Below, one piece after another: positions 8,561 to 16,764 of a stretch of DNA of 64,000 nt. The translations under genes were made by a program, and so were the position numbers. Source of the stretch: Epidermidibacterium keratini. Lineage in GTDB: Bacteria > Actinomycetota > Actinomycetes > Mycobacteriales > Antricoccaceae. How positions within the stretch are numbered: the first letter of the stretch is position 1; each line of letters opens with the position of its first letter. The notes beneath the pieces were generated by a model. That model was given only the letters and a program-made list of their open reading frames with translations, was not told the DNA's origin and made no database searches. The stretch covers positions 2,604,001 through 2,668,000 of the forward strand of contig NZ_CP047156.1 in NCBI RefSeq assembly GCF_009834025.1, read 5' to 3'.

Positions 8561-9105
8561 AGGCGCACCTCGCAGCGCTCGGCGAAGCCCTGACTGGTCA
8601 GCCCGAGCGCAGAGTTGAACCGCGACCGTTGGTTTTCCACGGCGATCATCATGGTCAGCTCGACAAGGGCCTGCTCGCCCAGAGCCGACCGCAGCGCCGC
8701 GACCAGCTCGTCAGTGACCTCGCCCATCTCGCCGCTCATCGCCTCGGCGTACTCCAGCACCTGGCGCTCTAGCTCGGTGAAGCGGCTGCTGTCTCGCCAC
8801 TGCGGCACGTCACGCAGCTTGGCCTCGTCGATTCCCGCGCTGTGCGCGAGCCAGTAGCCGAAGTCGGTGCACCACGAGCAGCCGATGCGATGCGACGCTG
8901 CCATGACCGCGAGCTGCTTGAGCTGTGGGTCCAGTGACTTCCACTTCGCCAGCGACATCTCAAACCGCGCGTTGCTCAGCAGCACCTTGCGGTTGTGCGC
9001 CATCGCGTTGAGCGGATCCATGACCGCGCCGTACTGCCTCTTGGAGTACGCCGCCGCGACGCGGTTGATGAGCGTGCGGGGCGGGGTGAGCGAGATGCGA
9101 GCCAT
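8557..9105 (-). CDS. Carboxymuconolactone decarboxylase (CMD/AhpD-like) family protein
   Basis: A 182-residue protein with the AhpD-like redox motif SHRIGCSWCTDFG (Cys76 and Cys79). CMD-family proteins of this kind are thought to be peroxidase- or decarboxylase-like enzymes. The ATG at 9105 is preceded by a good ribosome-binding site (GGAGGAAG). Its stop overlaps the sigma factor start by 4 bases. CMD genes are the classic genomic partners and targets of ECF41 sigma factors, and a fitting promoter lies at 9142-9168. It is therefore likely the output gene of that sigma system. Its substrate is unknown. Confidence 0.9.
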   Translation of the reverse strand: MARISLTPPRTLINRVAAAYSKRQYGAVMDPLNAMAHNRKVLLSNARFEMSLAKWKSLDPQLKQLAVMAASHRIGCSWCTDFGYWLAHSAGIDEAKLRDVPQWRDSSRFTELERQVLEYAEAMSGEMGEVTDELVAALRSALGEQALVELTMMIAVENQRSRFNSALGLTSQGFAERCEVRL

Positions 9106-9141
9106 GTCTTCCTCCAGTAGTCGAGCGGCTGCTGAGAGGTA

Positions 9142-9168
9142 GACACCGCGGCGATCGAAAACGTGACA
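9142..9168 (-). promoter_or_regulatory. Probable ECF41-type promoter of the CMD-sigma operon
   Basis: On the minus strand a -35 element TGTCACG is followed, after exactly 16 bases, by TGTC. The described ECF41 consensus is TGTCACA-N16-CGTC, so only one base of each element differs. Distance to the CMD start (9105) leaves a leader of about 30 bases containing the ribosome-binding site. This implies autoregulation by the adjacent (broken) sigma factor. Confidence 0.6.
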
Positions 9169-9205
9169 TCCGAGTCGCCGGCACATGGGATACCAAGTTC
9201 TCGCG

Positions 9206-10087
9206 TCACGCCGGCAGCGCGAACCGCCCGTCGGTGGTCTGCTGCGCGAGCCCATCGTCCAGTAGCCCGGCGAGGGCCCGCTCGCGCTGAGTGTCGTCGG
9301 ACCAGACGACATCCAGCCGCTCCTTGCCAACCGGCTCGTCGGCGGCCCGCAAGACGTCGAGCAGCTTGCCGCGAACCTGGCGGTCGGTGCCGGCGAACCG
9401 CTGCACTCGTTTCGGCGGTCCGGCGTACTCCGGCCGACCGGCGAGCTGCCAGGCACATTCGTCGCTGACCGGACATACGCCGCACGAGGGGCTGGCCGCG
9501 GTGCATACCAGCGCTCCGAGCTCCATCAGCGCGATCGAGAGGCGGGCCGCCTCGGTCGGCCGGTCCGGCAACAGCGACTCGCACAGTGCCATGTCGGCCT
9601 TCGTCGTAGTCGGCCCGGCGTCCGCGGCACCGAGTACGGCGCGATGCAGCACGCGGCGCACGTTGGTGTCGACCACCGGAGCGCGTTCGCCGTACCCGAA
9701 GACGGCGATCGCAGCGGCCGTGTAGTCGCCGACTCCTGGCAGTGATCGCAGGGCTTCGACGGTGCGGGGTACGACGCCGCCGTGCGAGGTGGTGATCTCC
9801 GATGCGGCAGCATGCAGCCGGAGCGCGCGTCGCGGGTAGCCAAGCTTGCCCCACATGCGCACCGCTTCGCCCGGCGAGTCGGCGGCGAGTGCGGCAGGCG
9901 ATGGCCAGCGAGTCAGCCACGCCTCGAACGCCGGGATGACCCTAGCCACAGGGGTTTGCTGCAACATGAACTCGCTGACCATGACCGCCCACGGGTCGAC
10001 ATCCGCGCCGCGCCAAGGAAGTTCGCGCGCATGGTCGGCGTACCAGTCGGCGATCGGGGCAGTCAGCTCGTCATGCTCAGCAGGCAT
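9206..10087 (-). CDS. mutY: A/G-specific adenine DNA glycosylase MutY
   Basis: A 293-residue base-excision enzyme that removes adenine paired with 8-oxoguanine. From ATG 10087: catalytic Glu in SEFMLQQTP (residue 39), helix-hairpin-helix LPGVGDYTAAAI (116-127), catalytic Asp in VVDTNVRR (140) and the four-cysteine [4Fe-4S] cluster motif C-x6-C-x2-C-x5-C (Cys195, 202, 205, 211). It is a short MutY without an obvious full-length C-terminal MutT-like domain, as is common in actinobacteria. A TTG at 10099 is an alternative start. Divergent from the membrane protein gene at 10175. Confidence 0.95.
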   Translation of the reverse strand: MPAEHDELTAPIADWYADHARELPWRGADVDPWAVMVSEFMLQQTPVARVIPAFEAWLTRWPSPAALAADSPGEAVRMWGKLGYPRRALRLHAAASEITTSHGGVVPRTVEALRSLPGVGDYTAAAIAVFGYGERAPVVDTNVRRVLHRAVLGAADAGPTTTKADMALCESLLPDRPTEAARLSIALMELGALVCTAASPSCGVCPVSDECAWQLAGRPEYAGPPKRVQRFAGTDRQVRGKLLDVLRAADEPVGKERLDVVWSDDTQRERALAGLLDDGLAQQTTDGRFALPA

Positions 10088-10174
10088 GCGACTATCCAAG
10101 CAAATCCCCGCGAACTGCTTGCAGCCCGGCGTTTCATCCCCGAAGAGTTCGCCAGCGCGGCTTAGATTTGGTCT

Positions 10175-10942
10175 GTGTTGGATCCCGTTGGCCCGCTGCC
10201 GCCCGCCGTCTACTGGCGTCGGCGTGCCGTGACGATTGTGGCGTTGGTGGCTGCGGTAGCGCTGATCCTGTGGGTGGTTTCGCGGATCGCGACCGCCGAA
10301 CCAGGGTCTGCTCCCGCGGCGGCGAGCTCAAGTGAGTCGAATTCGGCAGCGGCGGCTTCGGCTGGCGCGAGCTCTGATTCCGGCGGTGCGACCGGCTCGG
10401 ACGAGCCGCAGGCGAGCGACGAGTCAGAGGCTGGGGCCGGCACCTCGGCAGCGGCGACCGAGCCGTCTGCCACCGAGGCCCCGGCGCCAGCGACGAGCGC
10501 ACCTCCAGCCTCTCAGGCACCGGCCGAGGCCCCGGCAACGCCGGCTCCGCCGGGCGCGTGTGCTCCCGAGAGCATCAAGGTCACCGTCTCGGCCAATGCC
10601 AACGAATTTGCCTACGGCTCCAAGCCAAAGCTCATCCTCAGCGTGCAGAATGTCTCGGCCGCGCCGTGCTACCGCGACCTGAACGCTGCCGGCCAGGAGC
10701 TCACCGTGTGGGATGGCGCGGGGACACGGTTGTGGTCGAGCAACGACTGCTATCCCGAGACCTCAAACGACACCCGCCTCATTGACCCCGCCCAGAAGAT
10801 CGACTACTCGATCGTGTGGTCGGGCAAGGTCTCCGAGCCGACGTGTACGGCGCCGCGGCCGCTGCTTGGGCCAGGACAGTACTTCCTGCAGGCTTCCCAG
10901 GACGGCATCGTCAGCGAGCGCGTGCCCTTCACCATCGTCTAA
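10175..10942 (+). CDS. Membrane-anchored extracytoplasmic protein with Ser/Ala/Pro-rich linker
   Basis: A 255-residue protein starting at GTG 10175. One transmembrane helix (about residues 19-37, TIVALVAAVALILWVV) is followed by a long Ser/Ala/Pro/Glu linker (about 40-128) and a folded extracytoplasmic domain (about 130-255) with four Cys that could form disulfides. The domain reads as a beta-rich fold (LILSVQNVSAAPCYRDL ... VPFTIV). Position between mutY and radA corresponds to a membrane protein gene in the M. tuberculosis locus (Rv3587c by memory), so it is probably its counterpart; function unknown. A direct-repeat array starts immediately after its stop. Confidence 0.8.
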   Translation: MLDPVGPLPPAVYWRRRAVTIVALVAAVALILWVVSRIATAEPGSAPAAASSSESNSAAAASAGASSDSGGATGSDEPQASDESEAGAGTSAAATEPSATEAPAPATSAPPASQAPAEAPATPAPPGACAPESIKVTVSANANEFAYGSKPKLILSVQNVSAAPCYRDLNAAGQELTVWDGAGTRLWSSNDCYPETSNDTRLIDPAQKIDYSIVWSGKVSEPTCTAPRPLLGPGQYFLQASQDGIVSERVPFTIV

Positions 10943-11021
10943 CCGCGATCCGAGAGAAATTCCGCCGATCCGAGAGAAATAGCGCTCGATCCGAGAGAAA
11001 TCGCACGCGGTCCGAGACAAA
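10943..11021. repeat. CGATCCGAGAG direct-repeat array, locus 1 (4 units)
   Basis: Four units of 18-21 bp, three carrying GATCCGAGAGAAAT (from 10948, 10967 and 10988) and one degenerate GGTCCGAGACAAA. It starts immediately after the TAA of the gene ending at 10942 and fills the gap to the convergent radA stop. Same family as loci at 24896, 28247 and 51273. Confidence 0.85.
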
Positions 11022-11026
11022 CGCAG

Positions 11027-12424
11027 CTACCGGTCGAGCCCGGCGGCCTCCATCGCACCTTTGATGTCGCGTGCGGCGTACGTCTGAATGCCGCGCGGCG
11101 CCTTCCCGGAGTCCGGCGGGACGATGGCCCTTTTGAATCCCAACCGAGCCGCTTCGGCCAGCCGCCGCGACAGTCCGGTGACCGGGCGGATGTCACCGGA
11201 CAGGCTGACCTCGCCGATTGCGATCAGGTCCGGCGGCAGCGCCTTGTCGCGGTACGCCGAACCGAGCGCAAGAGCGACCGCGAGATCGGCGGCCGGCTCG
11301 ACTACTTTTACCCCGCCGACGGTGGCCGCGAAGATGTCGTGGTCACTAAACCCGCGCTGCGCTGCGCCTTCTGCCGATGCCGCCCGCACCGGGCGCGGGC
11401 GACGAGAGAGTACGGCGATACTCATCGCGACACGTGCGGAGTCGAGTCCGCTCACCGAGCGTCTCGGCGAGGCAAGAGTTGAGTCGGTGACGAGTGCCTG
11501 TACCTCGACCGGGATCGGCCGCCGACCTTCGACGGCGATGGTGATGCACGTGCCGGGCACCGGCTTCTCGCGCGCGGTGATAAACAACCCGCTTGGGTCG
11601 GGCAGGCCGCGGATCCCGTCGTCGACCATCTCAAAGCAGCCGACCTCATCGGCGGCACCGAAGCGGTTCTTGACCGCGCGCACGAGCCGAAGCGTCGAAT
11701 GCCGCTCGCCTTCGAAGTGCAGTACGACGTCGACCAGGTGCTCGAGCAGCCTGGGCCCGGCGATCGAGCCGTCCTTGGTGACGTGCCCGACGATGATGGT
11801 CGCGATGCCGCGCTCCTTGGCCACCGCGATCAGGGCAGCGGCCACGGCGCGCACCTGGGTCACGCCGCCAGCGCTGCCTTCGACCGCGGGGGAGGCGAGG
11901 GTCTGCACGGAATCGACGACCAGCAGGCCGGGTGAGACCGTGTCGACATGTCCGACAAGGGCGGCGAGGTCGGTCTCGGCGGCAAGATAGAGGTCGTCCA
12001 CGACGGCACCGGTGCGCTCGGCGCGCAGGCGCACCTGCGACGCGCTCTCCTCGCCGGTCACGATCAGCGCCGTACCGGTGCCTTCGGCATAGCGGCGCGC
12101 CACCTCTAGTAGCAGCGTCGACTTGCCCACCCCGGGCTCGCCGGCCAGAAGGGTCACCGATCCGGGCACGAGCCCGCCGCCGAGGACCCGGTCGAGCTCG
12201 GCGACACCGGTCGGGCGCGCCCGGGCGGCGTCGATGTCGACCTCGCGCATCCGGCGGGCCGGTGCGGTGACGGCTCCGGCGGTTACCGTGCGCAACGCGG
12301 GCGATGACCCGCCAGCTTCTTCGATCGTGCCCCAAGCCTGGCATTCCGGGCAGCGCCCGAACCAGCGCGCGGTGACGTTGCCGCATTCGGCGCACTTATA
12401 GCTCTGTTTCGGCTTCGGTGGCAT
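11027..12424 (-). CDS. radA: DNA repair protein RadA (Sms)
   Basis: A 465-residue RecA-like branch-migration and recombination protein. An N-terminal zinc finger has Cys11, 14, 25 and 28 (CAEC ... CPEC). Walker A GEPGVGKST lies at about 95-103, followed by the RadA-specific KNRFG motif and a C-terminal Lon-protease-like domain. ATG 12424 was chosen over an in-frame ATG at 12454 because an AGAAGG ribosome-binding site sits just upstream and the zinc finger then starts at the usual distance. In mycobacteria disA lies immediately downstream of radA; here the downstream neighbour is the convergent membrane protein gene instead. Confidence 0.97.
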   Translation of the reverse strand: MPPKPKQSYKCAECGNVTARWFGRCPECQAWGTIEEAGGSSPALRTVTAGAVTAPARRMREVDIDAARARPTGVAELDRVLGGGLVPGSVTLLAGEPGVGKSTLLLEVARRYAEGTGTALIVTGEESASQVRLRAERTGAVVDDLYLAAETDLAALVGHVDTVSPGLLVVDSVQTLASPAVEGSAGGVTQVRAVAAALIAVAKERGIATIIVGHVTKDGSIAGPRLLEHLVDVVLHFEGERHSTLRLVRAVKNRFGAADEVGCFEMVDDGIRGLPDPSGLFITAREKPVPGTCITIAVEGRRPIPVEVQALVTDSTLASPRRSVSGLDSARVAMSIAVLSRRPRPVRAASAEGAAQRGFSDHDIFAATVGGVKVVEPAADLAVALALGSAYRDKALPPDLIAIGEVSLSGDIRPVTGLSRRLAEAARLGFKRAIVPPDSGKAPRGIQTYAARDIKGAMEAAGLDR

Positions 12425-12535
12425 GACTACCTTCTTAGTACGCCGCGGCGACATACGCTTTCGAGTACGCCGGGCAGAAAACGAGTACGGCGCCCCGCAG
12501 GGCGCCGTACGTGCAGTGAGCTAACGCGTGCGGGG

Positions 12536-13300
12536 CTACTCGCCGCCTTCGCCTTCGCCCTCGCCGCCAGGCTGCTCGTGCAGGTCGGCCTTGCTGCTGG
12601 GGTCGCGCTCGTCCTCGGTCAGGTTGCCGCCGACCACGATGTTGAAGCTGAGCTCGCCGGCGTCGCGGAAAGTGATCGTGATGGGCAGCGTCTCTGAGGT
12701 GTAGAGCGGGCCCTTCGGGATCTCAAAGGTGGCCTGCGCATCACCCTCGGGGTTGATGACCGCCTTGTCCTGGGCGCCCACAGTGAGCGGAGCGGACTCC
12801 GCGGCCTGCGGCGCGCTCGATGCGGCCGCGTCGCCGCCCTCGGCCGGAGCTGACTCACTGGCCGACTCGCTGGATGGGGCATCGGTGGATCCGGCATCGC
12901 CGGCCTCTGACGATGCGGTCGCCTGCGCGTCGGAGGCAGCGTCCTCGTTGGTGCTGTTGTCCTCCTCGGCGGTGCCCGCCGCCGGCGTCAGCGTGACCGG
13001 GTTGCCGTCGATCTCAATCGCGGTGATCTCGTCGGCGGCCATCGCGGAGTTGACGACGGTCAGCTCTAGGCCCGCGGTCTCGCCCTCGGCCCATCCCGAC
13101 GGCGACGGGGCCTCGATGCTGGCGTCCAGGATCTGGATGTCGCCCTGCTTGTAGTCGATGCCATCGACCGAGGAGCGCTGCGTGGAGGTCTGGGTGATCT
13201 GACCCGCCGAGCAGCCGGCAAGCGCGACGGCCAGGCCGGCCGGGATGGCCACGAGAGCGGTCCGGCGCCGGGCGCTGGCGCGGAGCGTTGAGCGACTCAC
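12536..13300 (-). CDS. LpqE-like lipoprotein
   Basis: A 254-residue exported lipoprotein. GTG start at 13300 with a strong AGGAGG site. The signal peptide runs to a lipobox LAGC near residue 29 (LVAIPAGLAVALAGCSAG). The mature part has a beta-rich domain, an inserted Ser/Ala/Glu/Asp-rich low-complexity stretch (about 110-170), a second beta-rich segment and a Gly/Glu tail. The location between radA and carD matches lpqE (Rv3584) in M. tuberculosis. Its biochemical role is not established. Transcribed away from carD. Confidence 0.85.
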   Translation of the reverse strand: MSRSTLRASARRRTALVAIPAGLAVALAGCSAGQITQTSTQRSSVDGIDYKQGDIQILDASIEAPSPSGWAEGETAGLELTVVNSAMAADEITAIEIDGNPVTLTPAAGTAEEDNSTNEDAASDAQATASSEAGDAGSTDAPSSESASESAPAEGGDAAASSAPQAAESAPLTVGAQDKAVINPEGDAQATFEIPKGPLYTSETLPITITFRDAGELSFNIVVGGNLTEDERDPSSKADLHEQPGGEGEGEGGE

Positions 13301-13554
13301 AGATCCTCCTGGTGGGCTGCGGCAAGGGGAGTCCTCGCCACAGCCTAGTGCGCCGGCAACCGAGACTCATCACCACCTCACCCGCGTCGCGACGCGATCC
13401 GGGCGGAATGTCGCTGCGATAGCGCACTATGGAAGATATTCGAGCGTGACCGATGGGCCGCGAGGGCTGCGCGGGGCATACAAGCGTCGCGATGTCAAAC
13501 CGGGCCCACCTAAATTTATGCCCTCTGAGCAGGGAGTTTTCGGCGGACCCCGAT

Positions 13555-13583
13555 TTTTTCGCGTGTCAGTGGCGTGTTAGAAT
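13555..13583 (+). promoter_or_regulatory. carD promoter and intergenic region
   Basis: An extended -10 element TG-T-TAGAAT occupies 13575-13583, with a weak T-rich -35 (TTTTTC) 17 bases upstream, about 30 bases before the carD start. The 312-base gap 13301-13612 separates divergent lpqE-like and carD genes. It also contains a 14-bp palindrome CGCGTCGCGACGCG at 13383-13396 and is AT-richer near carD. No further gene is seen there. Confidence 0.55.
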
Positions 13584-13612
13584 TGACACAACCGGATGGG
13601 AGATATGTGAAT

Positions 13613-14095
13613 ATGGAATTCAACGTCGGGGAAACCGTCGTCTACCCGCACCATGGGGCAGCACTCATCGAAGCCATTGAAAAACGCACGATCAAAGGTC
13701 AAGAGAAGACCTACCTGGTCCTGAAGGTCCAGCAGGGAGATCTCACCGTCCGGGTTCCCGCCGACAACGCCGAAGTTGTCGGCGTTCGTGATGTCGTAGG
13801 CCAAGAAGGCCTCGACCGGGTGTTCGAGGTACTGCGCGCCCCGCATACCGAGGAACCTACGAACTGGTCGCGCCGCTACAAGGCCAACGTCGAGAAGCTC
13901 GCCTCGGGCGACGTCAACAAGGTTGCCGAGGTCGTTCGTGACCTGTGGCGCCGCGACAAGGAGCGCGGGCTGTCGGCCGGCGAGAAGCGCATGCTGGCCA
14001 AGGCTCGCCAGATTTTGGTATCTGAGCTGGCGCTCGCGGAGGACACCAGCGAAGACAAGGCCGAGACGCTGCTCGATGAGGTGCTCGCCTCCTAG
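13613..14095 (+). CDS. carD: CarD-family RNA polymerase-binding transcription regulator
   Basis: A 160-residue regulator that binds the beta subunit of RNA polymerase and stabilises open promoter complexes. The N-terminal CarD_CdnL_TRCF/RID domain starts [17 protein letters not shown], matching the M. tuberculosis N-terminus [15 protein letters not shown]; the C-terminal helical DNA-binding domain includes [16 protein letters not shown] and ends near [23 protein letters not shown] 13613 was chosen by this alignment; a GTG two codons upstream (13607) is an alternative. A canonical terminator follows at 14139, inside the next coding region. Confidence 0.97.
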   Translation: MEFNVGETVVYPHHGAALIEAIEKRTIKGQEKTYLVLKVQQGDLTVRVPADNAEVVGVRDVVGQEGLDRVFEVLRAPHTEEPTNWSRRYKANVEKLASGDVNKVAEVVRDLWRRDKERGLSAGEKRMLAKARQILVSELALAEDTSEDKAETLLDEVLAS

Positions 14096-14100
14096 CGTCG

Positions 14101-14484
14101 ATGCAGTGGTCTGACCTACAGCTGACTCACAGCACAGGGATCGCCGAGCCGCTTCACGCGGCCGGCGATCTTTTGTTGTGTCCAGACGGTCCGGTCGCGC
14201 TCGTGCCGGTCGGGCACCGCTTCGTCTTCGGCGAGTACGACGTCACCGCGGTGTGGGTGAGCGTGTCGGCGATGCCGGAGACCGTCAAGGAGCTCGACGA
14301 GCGTGACCAGGTCACCGGCACGCTGGATCGCGCCGAGCTGTGGGTGGCGGCGTACCCGGTGGTCGCTGACGGCGCGCTGCTGCGGTCGCTGGCAAACTTC
14401 GACGCACCGGTCGAGCTGCTGCGGGCGCTGCTTAACGCTGGGCGAGAAGTGCGTGCGCTCGCCGAAGATCCGGCGGATAGGTGA
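14101..14484 (+). CDS. Hypothetical protein downstream of carD
   Basis: A 127-residue protein starting five bases after the carD stop, with the consistent high third-position GC of a real coding region. No recognised domain; it reads as a small mixed alpha/beta protein (DLLLCPDGPVALVPVGHRF, then VTAVWVSVSAM). Its 3' end overlaps the convergent ispD gene by about 53 bases. A strong terminator hairpin lies within its first 25 codons, so its expression may depend on readthrough, or the true start may be later (for example TTG 14173/14176 or GTG 14203). Confidence 0.6.
   Translation: MQWSDLQLTHSTGIAEPLHAAGDLLLCPDGPVALVPVGHRFVFGEYDVTAVWVSVSAMPETVKELDERDQVTGTLDRAELWVAAYPVVADGALLRSLANFDAPVELLRALLNAGREVRALAEDPADR
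14139..14177 (+). terminator. Intrinsic terminator of carD
   Basis: GATCGCCG-A-GCCGC / TTCAC loop / GCGGC-CGGCGATC forms a 13-bp stem with one bulged A, followed directly by TTTTGTTGT. This is the clearest Rho-independent terminator in the window. It lies 44 bases after the carD stop and inside the next open reading frame. Confidence 0.8.
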
Positions 14485-15112
14485 CCTTGATGTTGGACTC
14501 TTCGCCGTCCACCGCCCGCACCGGCACGCCGGCGCGTTCCAGATAGCTGACCGTGTCGGTTCCGGCGTACTCGCCGGCATTGTCATAGGCCGCCATCAAG
14601 TCTGTTGCCGGTCCGCCCTGGGGAGTCTGCGCCCGGCCGAGTCGCGCGGCCGCAGGGGGTTGCATCGTCGACCGTTCGAGCAGCGGGGGAGCCGGTAGCA
14701 CGGGCAGTACGCCGCCGCGTCGAGCGGCGTCTGCGACGCGCGAGATGAGATCGGGGCTGACCAGCGGGCGCGCGCCGTCGTGGATCAGCACCGTGTCGAT
14801 CGCGCCGCTTTCGATGGCCGGGCGCAGCTGCGCAAGTGCGGCCCGTTCGGAGTCAGGGCGGCTCGCCCCTCCCGCGACCAGCGCTGCGCCGTACTCGTCG
14901 GCGATTGCCTGCAGCACATCGAGGTCGTCACGGTGTCCGACGAGCAGCACTCCGTCGATCGCTGGGTGCTCTGCGAAGGCCGCGACCGACCAGGCGATCA
15001 CCGGACGGCCGTCGAGCTCGAGCAGCACCTTGTTGCGGTCTGCGCCCATGCGGGTGCCCCGGCCGCCGGCGAGTACGACGGCGACGGTCTGCCCGCGCGG
15101 GGCCTTGCTCAT
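14432..15112 (-). CDS. ispD: 2-C-methyl-D-erythritol 4-phosphate cytidylyltransferase
   Basis: A 226-residue enzyme of the non-mevalonate isoprenoid (MEP) pathway that couples CTP with methylerythritol 4-phosphate. The nucleotide-binding motif [18 protein letters not shown] lies at about residues 10-28, with [11 protein letters not shown] and [14 protein letters not shown] further on. The middle shows the expected [10 protein letters not shown] and the C-terminus [14 protein letters not shown] 15112 is preferred, with an AGGAGGACCC site upstream. Unusually it is divergent from ispF rather than in tandem; the 73-base gap between them must hold both promoters. Confidence 0.96.
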   Translation of the reverse strand: MSKAPRGQTVAVVLAGGRGTRMGADRNKVLLELDGRPVIAWSVAAFAEHPAIDGVLLVGHRDDLDVLQAIADEYGAALVAGGASRPDSERAALAQLRPAIESGAIDTVLIHDGARPLVSPDLISRVADAARRGGVLPVLPAPPLLERSTMQPPAAARLGRAQTPQGGPATDLMAAYDNAGEYAGTDTVSYLERAGVPVRAVDGEESNIKVTYPPDLRRAHALLAQR

Positions 15113-15185
15113 GGGTCCTCCTCGATGGCGCGCTGCCGCTGCGAGAATGCTACGGTCCGGCGGTCGCCACCGGGGAGGAGTGCCA

Positions 15186-15680
15186 ATGGACATGCGGGTG
15201 GGCACCGGCACCGACGTGCACCCGATCGAGCCCGGCCGCGACTGCTGGGTCGCCGGACTACTGTGGCCGGGCGACGACGGCTGCGCAGGGCACTCCGACG
15301 GTGACATCGCGGCGCACGCGCTGTGCAACGCGTTGCTGGCCGCCGCCGGGCTGGGCGATCTCGGAGAGGTGTTCGGCACCGATGACCCGCAGTGGGCCGG
15401 CGCGTCCGGGGCGAGCTTGCTGCGCGAGGTGATGCGGCGGGTGTCCGATGAGGGGTACGCCGTCGCGAACGCCTCGGTGCAGGTCATCTCGCGCCGTCCG
15501 AAGATCGCCACGCGCCGCGCCGAGGCGCAGCAGGTCCTTGGCGAGATCCTCGGCGCCCCAGTCAATGTCGCCGGTGCCACGACCGACGGGCTGGGCTTCA
15601 TCGGTCGCGACGAGGGTCGCGCCGGGCAGGCGGTTGCGCTGTTGTACGCCGTACCAGGATCACAACAGCCGCGTAGTTGA
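15186..15680 (+). CDS. ispF: 2-C-methyl-D-erythritol 2,4-cyclodiphosphate synthase
   Basis: A 164-residue MEP-pathway enzyme. Metal ligands are visible in [12 protein letters not shown] (Asp/His near residues 9-11), [12 protein letters not shown] supplies the third histidine, and the [14 protein letters not shown] segment near the C-terminus is the usual C-terminal motif. ATG 15186 is preceded by GGGGAGGAG. It acts two steps after IspD (opposite strand). Confidence 0.96.
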   Translation: MDMRVGTGTDVHPIEPGRDCWVAGLLWPGDDGCAGHSDGDIAAHALCNALLAAAGLGDLGEVFGTDDPQWAGASGASLLREVMRRVSDEGYAVANASVQVISRRPKIATRRAEAQQVLGEILGAPVNVAGATTDGLGFIGRDEGRAGQAVALLYAVPGSQQPRS

Positions 15681-15772
15681 CAGGCTAGTCAACTTGGCGA
15701 CACGGCGGGTAGGGTCGGCGATAGTTCGCACCCCTACACGTTGTTTGCACTGCTACGCATCGGAGGCAAGTC

Positions 15773-16537
15773 ATGACCGACCTCGTCAAGGTCGACGTCC
15801 AGGACGGCGTCGGAGTCATCACCCTGAACCGCCCGGAGGCTAAGAACGCCGTCAACCTGGAGGTCGCGCAGGGCGTGGCCGATGCCGTCGACAAGCTGGA
15901 GGCCGACAACTCGGTCGTCGCGCTGATCATCACCGGTGCTGGTGGCACATTTTGCTCGGGCATGGACCTCAAGGCGTTTGCCCGCGGCGAGCGTCCCTCG
16001 ATTCCAGGTCGGGGTTTTGCCGGACTGACCGAATACCAGCTCAGCAAGCCGCTCATCGCGGCGGTCGAGGGCTATGCGCTCGCCGGCGGCTGCGAGCTCG
16101 CGCTGGCTTCGGACATCATCGTCGCCGCGCAGACCGCGCAGTTTGGCATCCCGGAGGTCAAGCGCGGACTGGTCGCAGCGGCAGGCGGCGTACTCAAGCT
16201 CGCCAAGACCATGCCGTATGGCGCTGCCATGGAGCTGGCGCTGACCGGTGACTTCATCAAGGCCGAACGTGCCCGTGAGCTGGGACTGGTCACCCAGGTG
16301 ACCGACGAAGGCAAGGCGCTCGACGGAGCTCTGGAGCTGGCGAAGCGGATCGCGCAAAACGGCCCGCTCGCGGTGAAGGCGTCGAAGGAGCTGGTCTCGA
16401 TGTCGATCAAGTGGGTCGACAAGGACCTGCTGGAGGCGCAGAAGGCGATCATCGACCCGGTCTTTAAGAGCAAGGACGCTATTGAGGGAGCGACGGCTTT
16501 CGCAGAGAAGCGTTCCCCAAACTGGACCGGCAAGTAG
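15773..16537 (+). CDS. Enoyl-CoA hydratase/isomerase (crotonase) family protein
   Basis: A 254-residue crotonase-fold enzyme. The oxyanion-hole segments are visible: GTFCSGMDLKAFARG (about residues 59-73) and AVEGYALAGGCELALASD (about 99-116). The usual second catalytic acid region reads FGIPEVKRGLVAAAGG, giving one of the two acidic positions. The C-terminal helical domain ends in FAEKRSPNWTGK, common in short enoyl-CoA hydratases. It starts an accessory gene block after ispF. TTGAC-N6-GTCAA at 15677-15692 upstream could be an operator. Exact acyl-CoA substrate unknown. Confidence 0.93.
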   Translation: MTDLVKVDVQDGVGVITLNRPEAKNAVNLEVAQGVADAVDKLEADNSVVALIITGAGGTFCSGMDLKAFARGERPSIPGRGFAGLTEYQLSKPLIAAVEGYALAGGCELALASDIIVAAQTAQFGIPEVKRGLVAAAGGVLKLAKTMPYGAAMELALTGDFIKAERARELGLVTQVTDEGKALDGALELAKRIAQNGPLAVKASKELVSMSIKWVDKDLLEAQKAIIDPVFKSKDAIEGATAFAEKRSPNWTGK

Positions 16538-16545
16538 CAGCGCCC

Positions 16546-16665
16546 TCGGTGATCGAGCAGCGAAGGAGCGTTAGCGACTGAGCGGTTGTCGAGATCCCGC
16601 ATGCGTGGGGTCTCGACAGCCGGGCCTCGCCCAGCGGCTCGGGCCTGCTCGCCTACCGGCTAGCC
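16546..16665. repeat. Intergenic mosaic repeat of the GGTCGAGCAG/GTCGAGACC type, copy 1
   Basis: The segment carries a degenerate CTCGGTG-ATCGAGCAG and CGAGCGGTTGTCGAGA-like core, then its reverse complement form (GGGTCTCGACAGCC ... CCTGCTCGCCTACCGG), so it can fold on itself. Related copies lie at 19531, 44884 and 58401, always between genes. Confidence 0.7.
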
Positions 16666-16695
16666 AGCCAAGTGGGCCAGCTGACCAAAGTATTT

Positions 16696-16708
16696 CGAAT
16701 CGGATTCG
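16696..16708. promoter_or_regulatory. Perfect palindrome upstream of the ferredoxin-P450 operon
   Basis: CGAATCGGATTCG is a 13-bp palindrome (6-bp arms, one central G) flanked by AT-rich ATTT and AAAT, 57 bases before the ferredoxin start. Downstream is a possible -35 TTGACC (16722-16727). Size and position fit a TetR- or GntR-type operator; no regulator gene adjoins it. Confidence 0.4.
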
Positions 16709-16764
16709 GAAATTTGGGCAGTTGACCTTGTGAACCCGATCACGCGCGGTTAGCGTCGGTGGGC

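Noticed and set aside
15677-15692. Promoter -35 box TTGACA before the enoyl-CoA hydratase
   Set aside because: No fitting -10 at 16-18 bases; the TTGAC-N6-GTCAA symmetry is more likely a weak operator, not strong enough to list alone.
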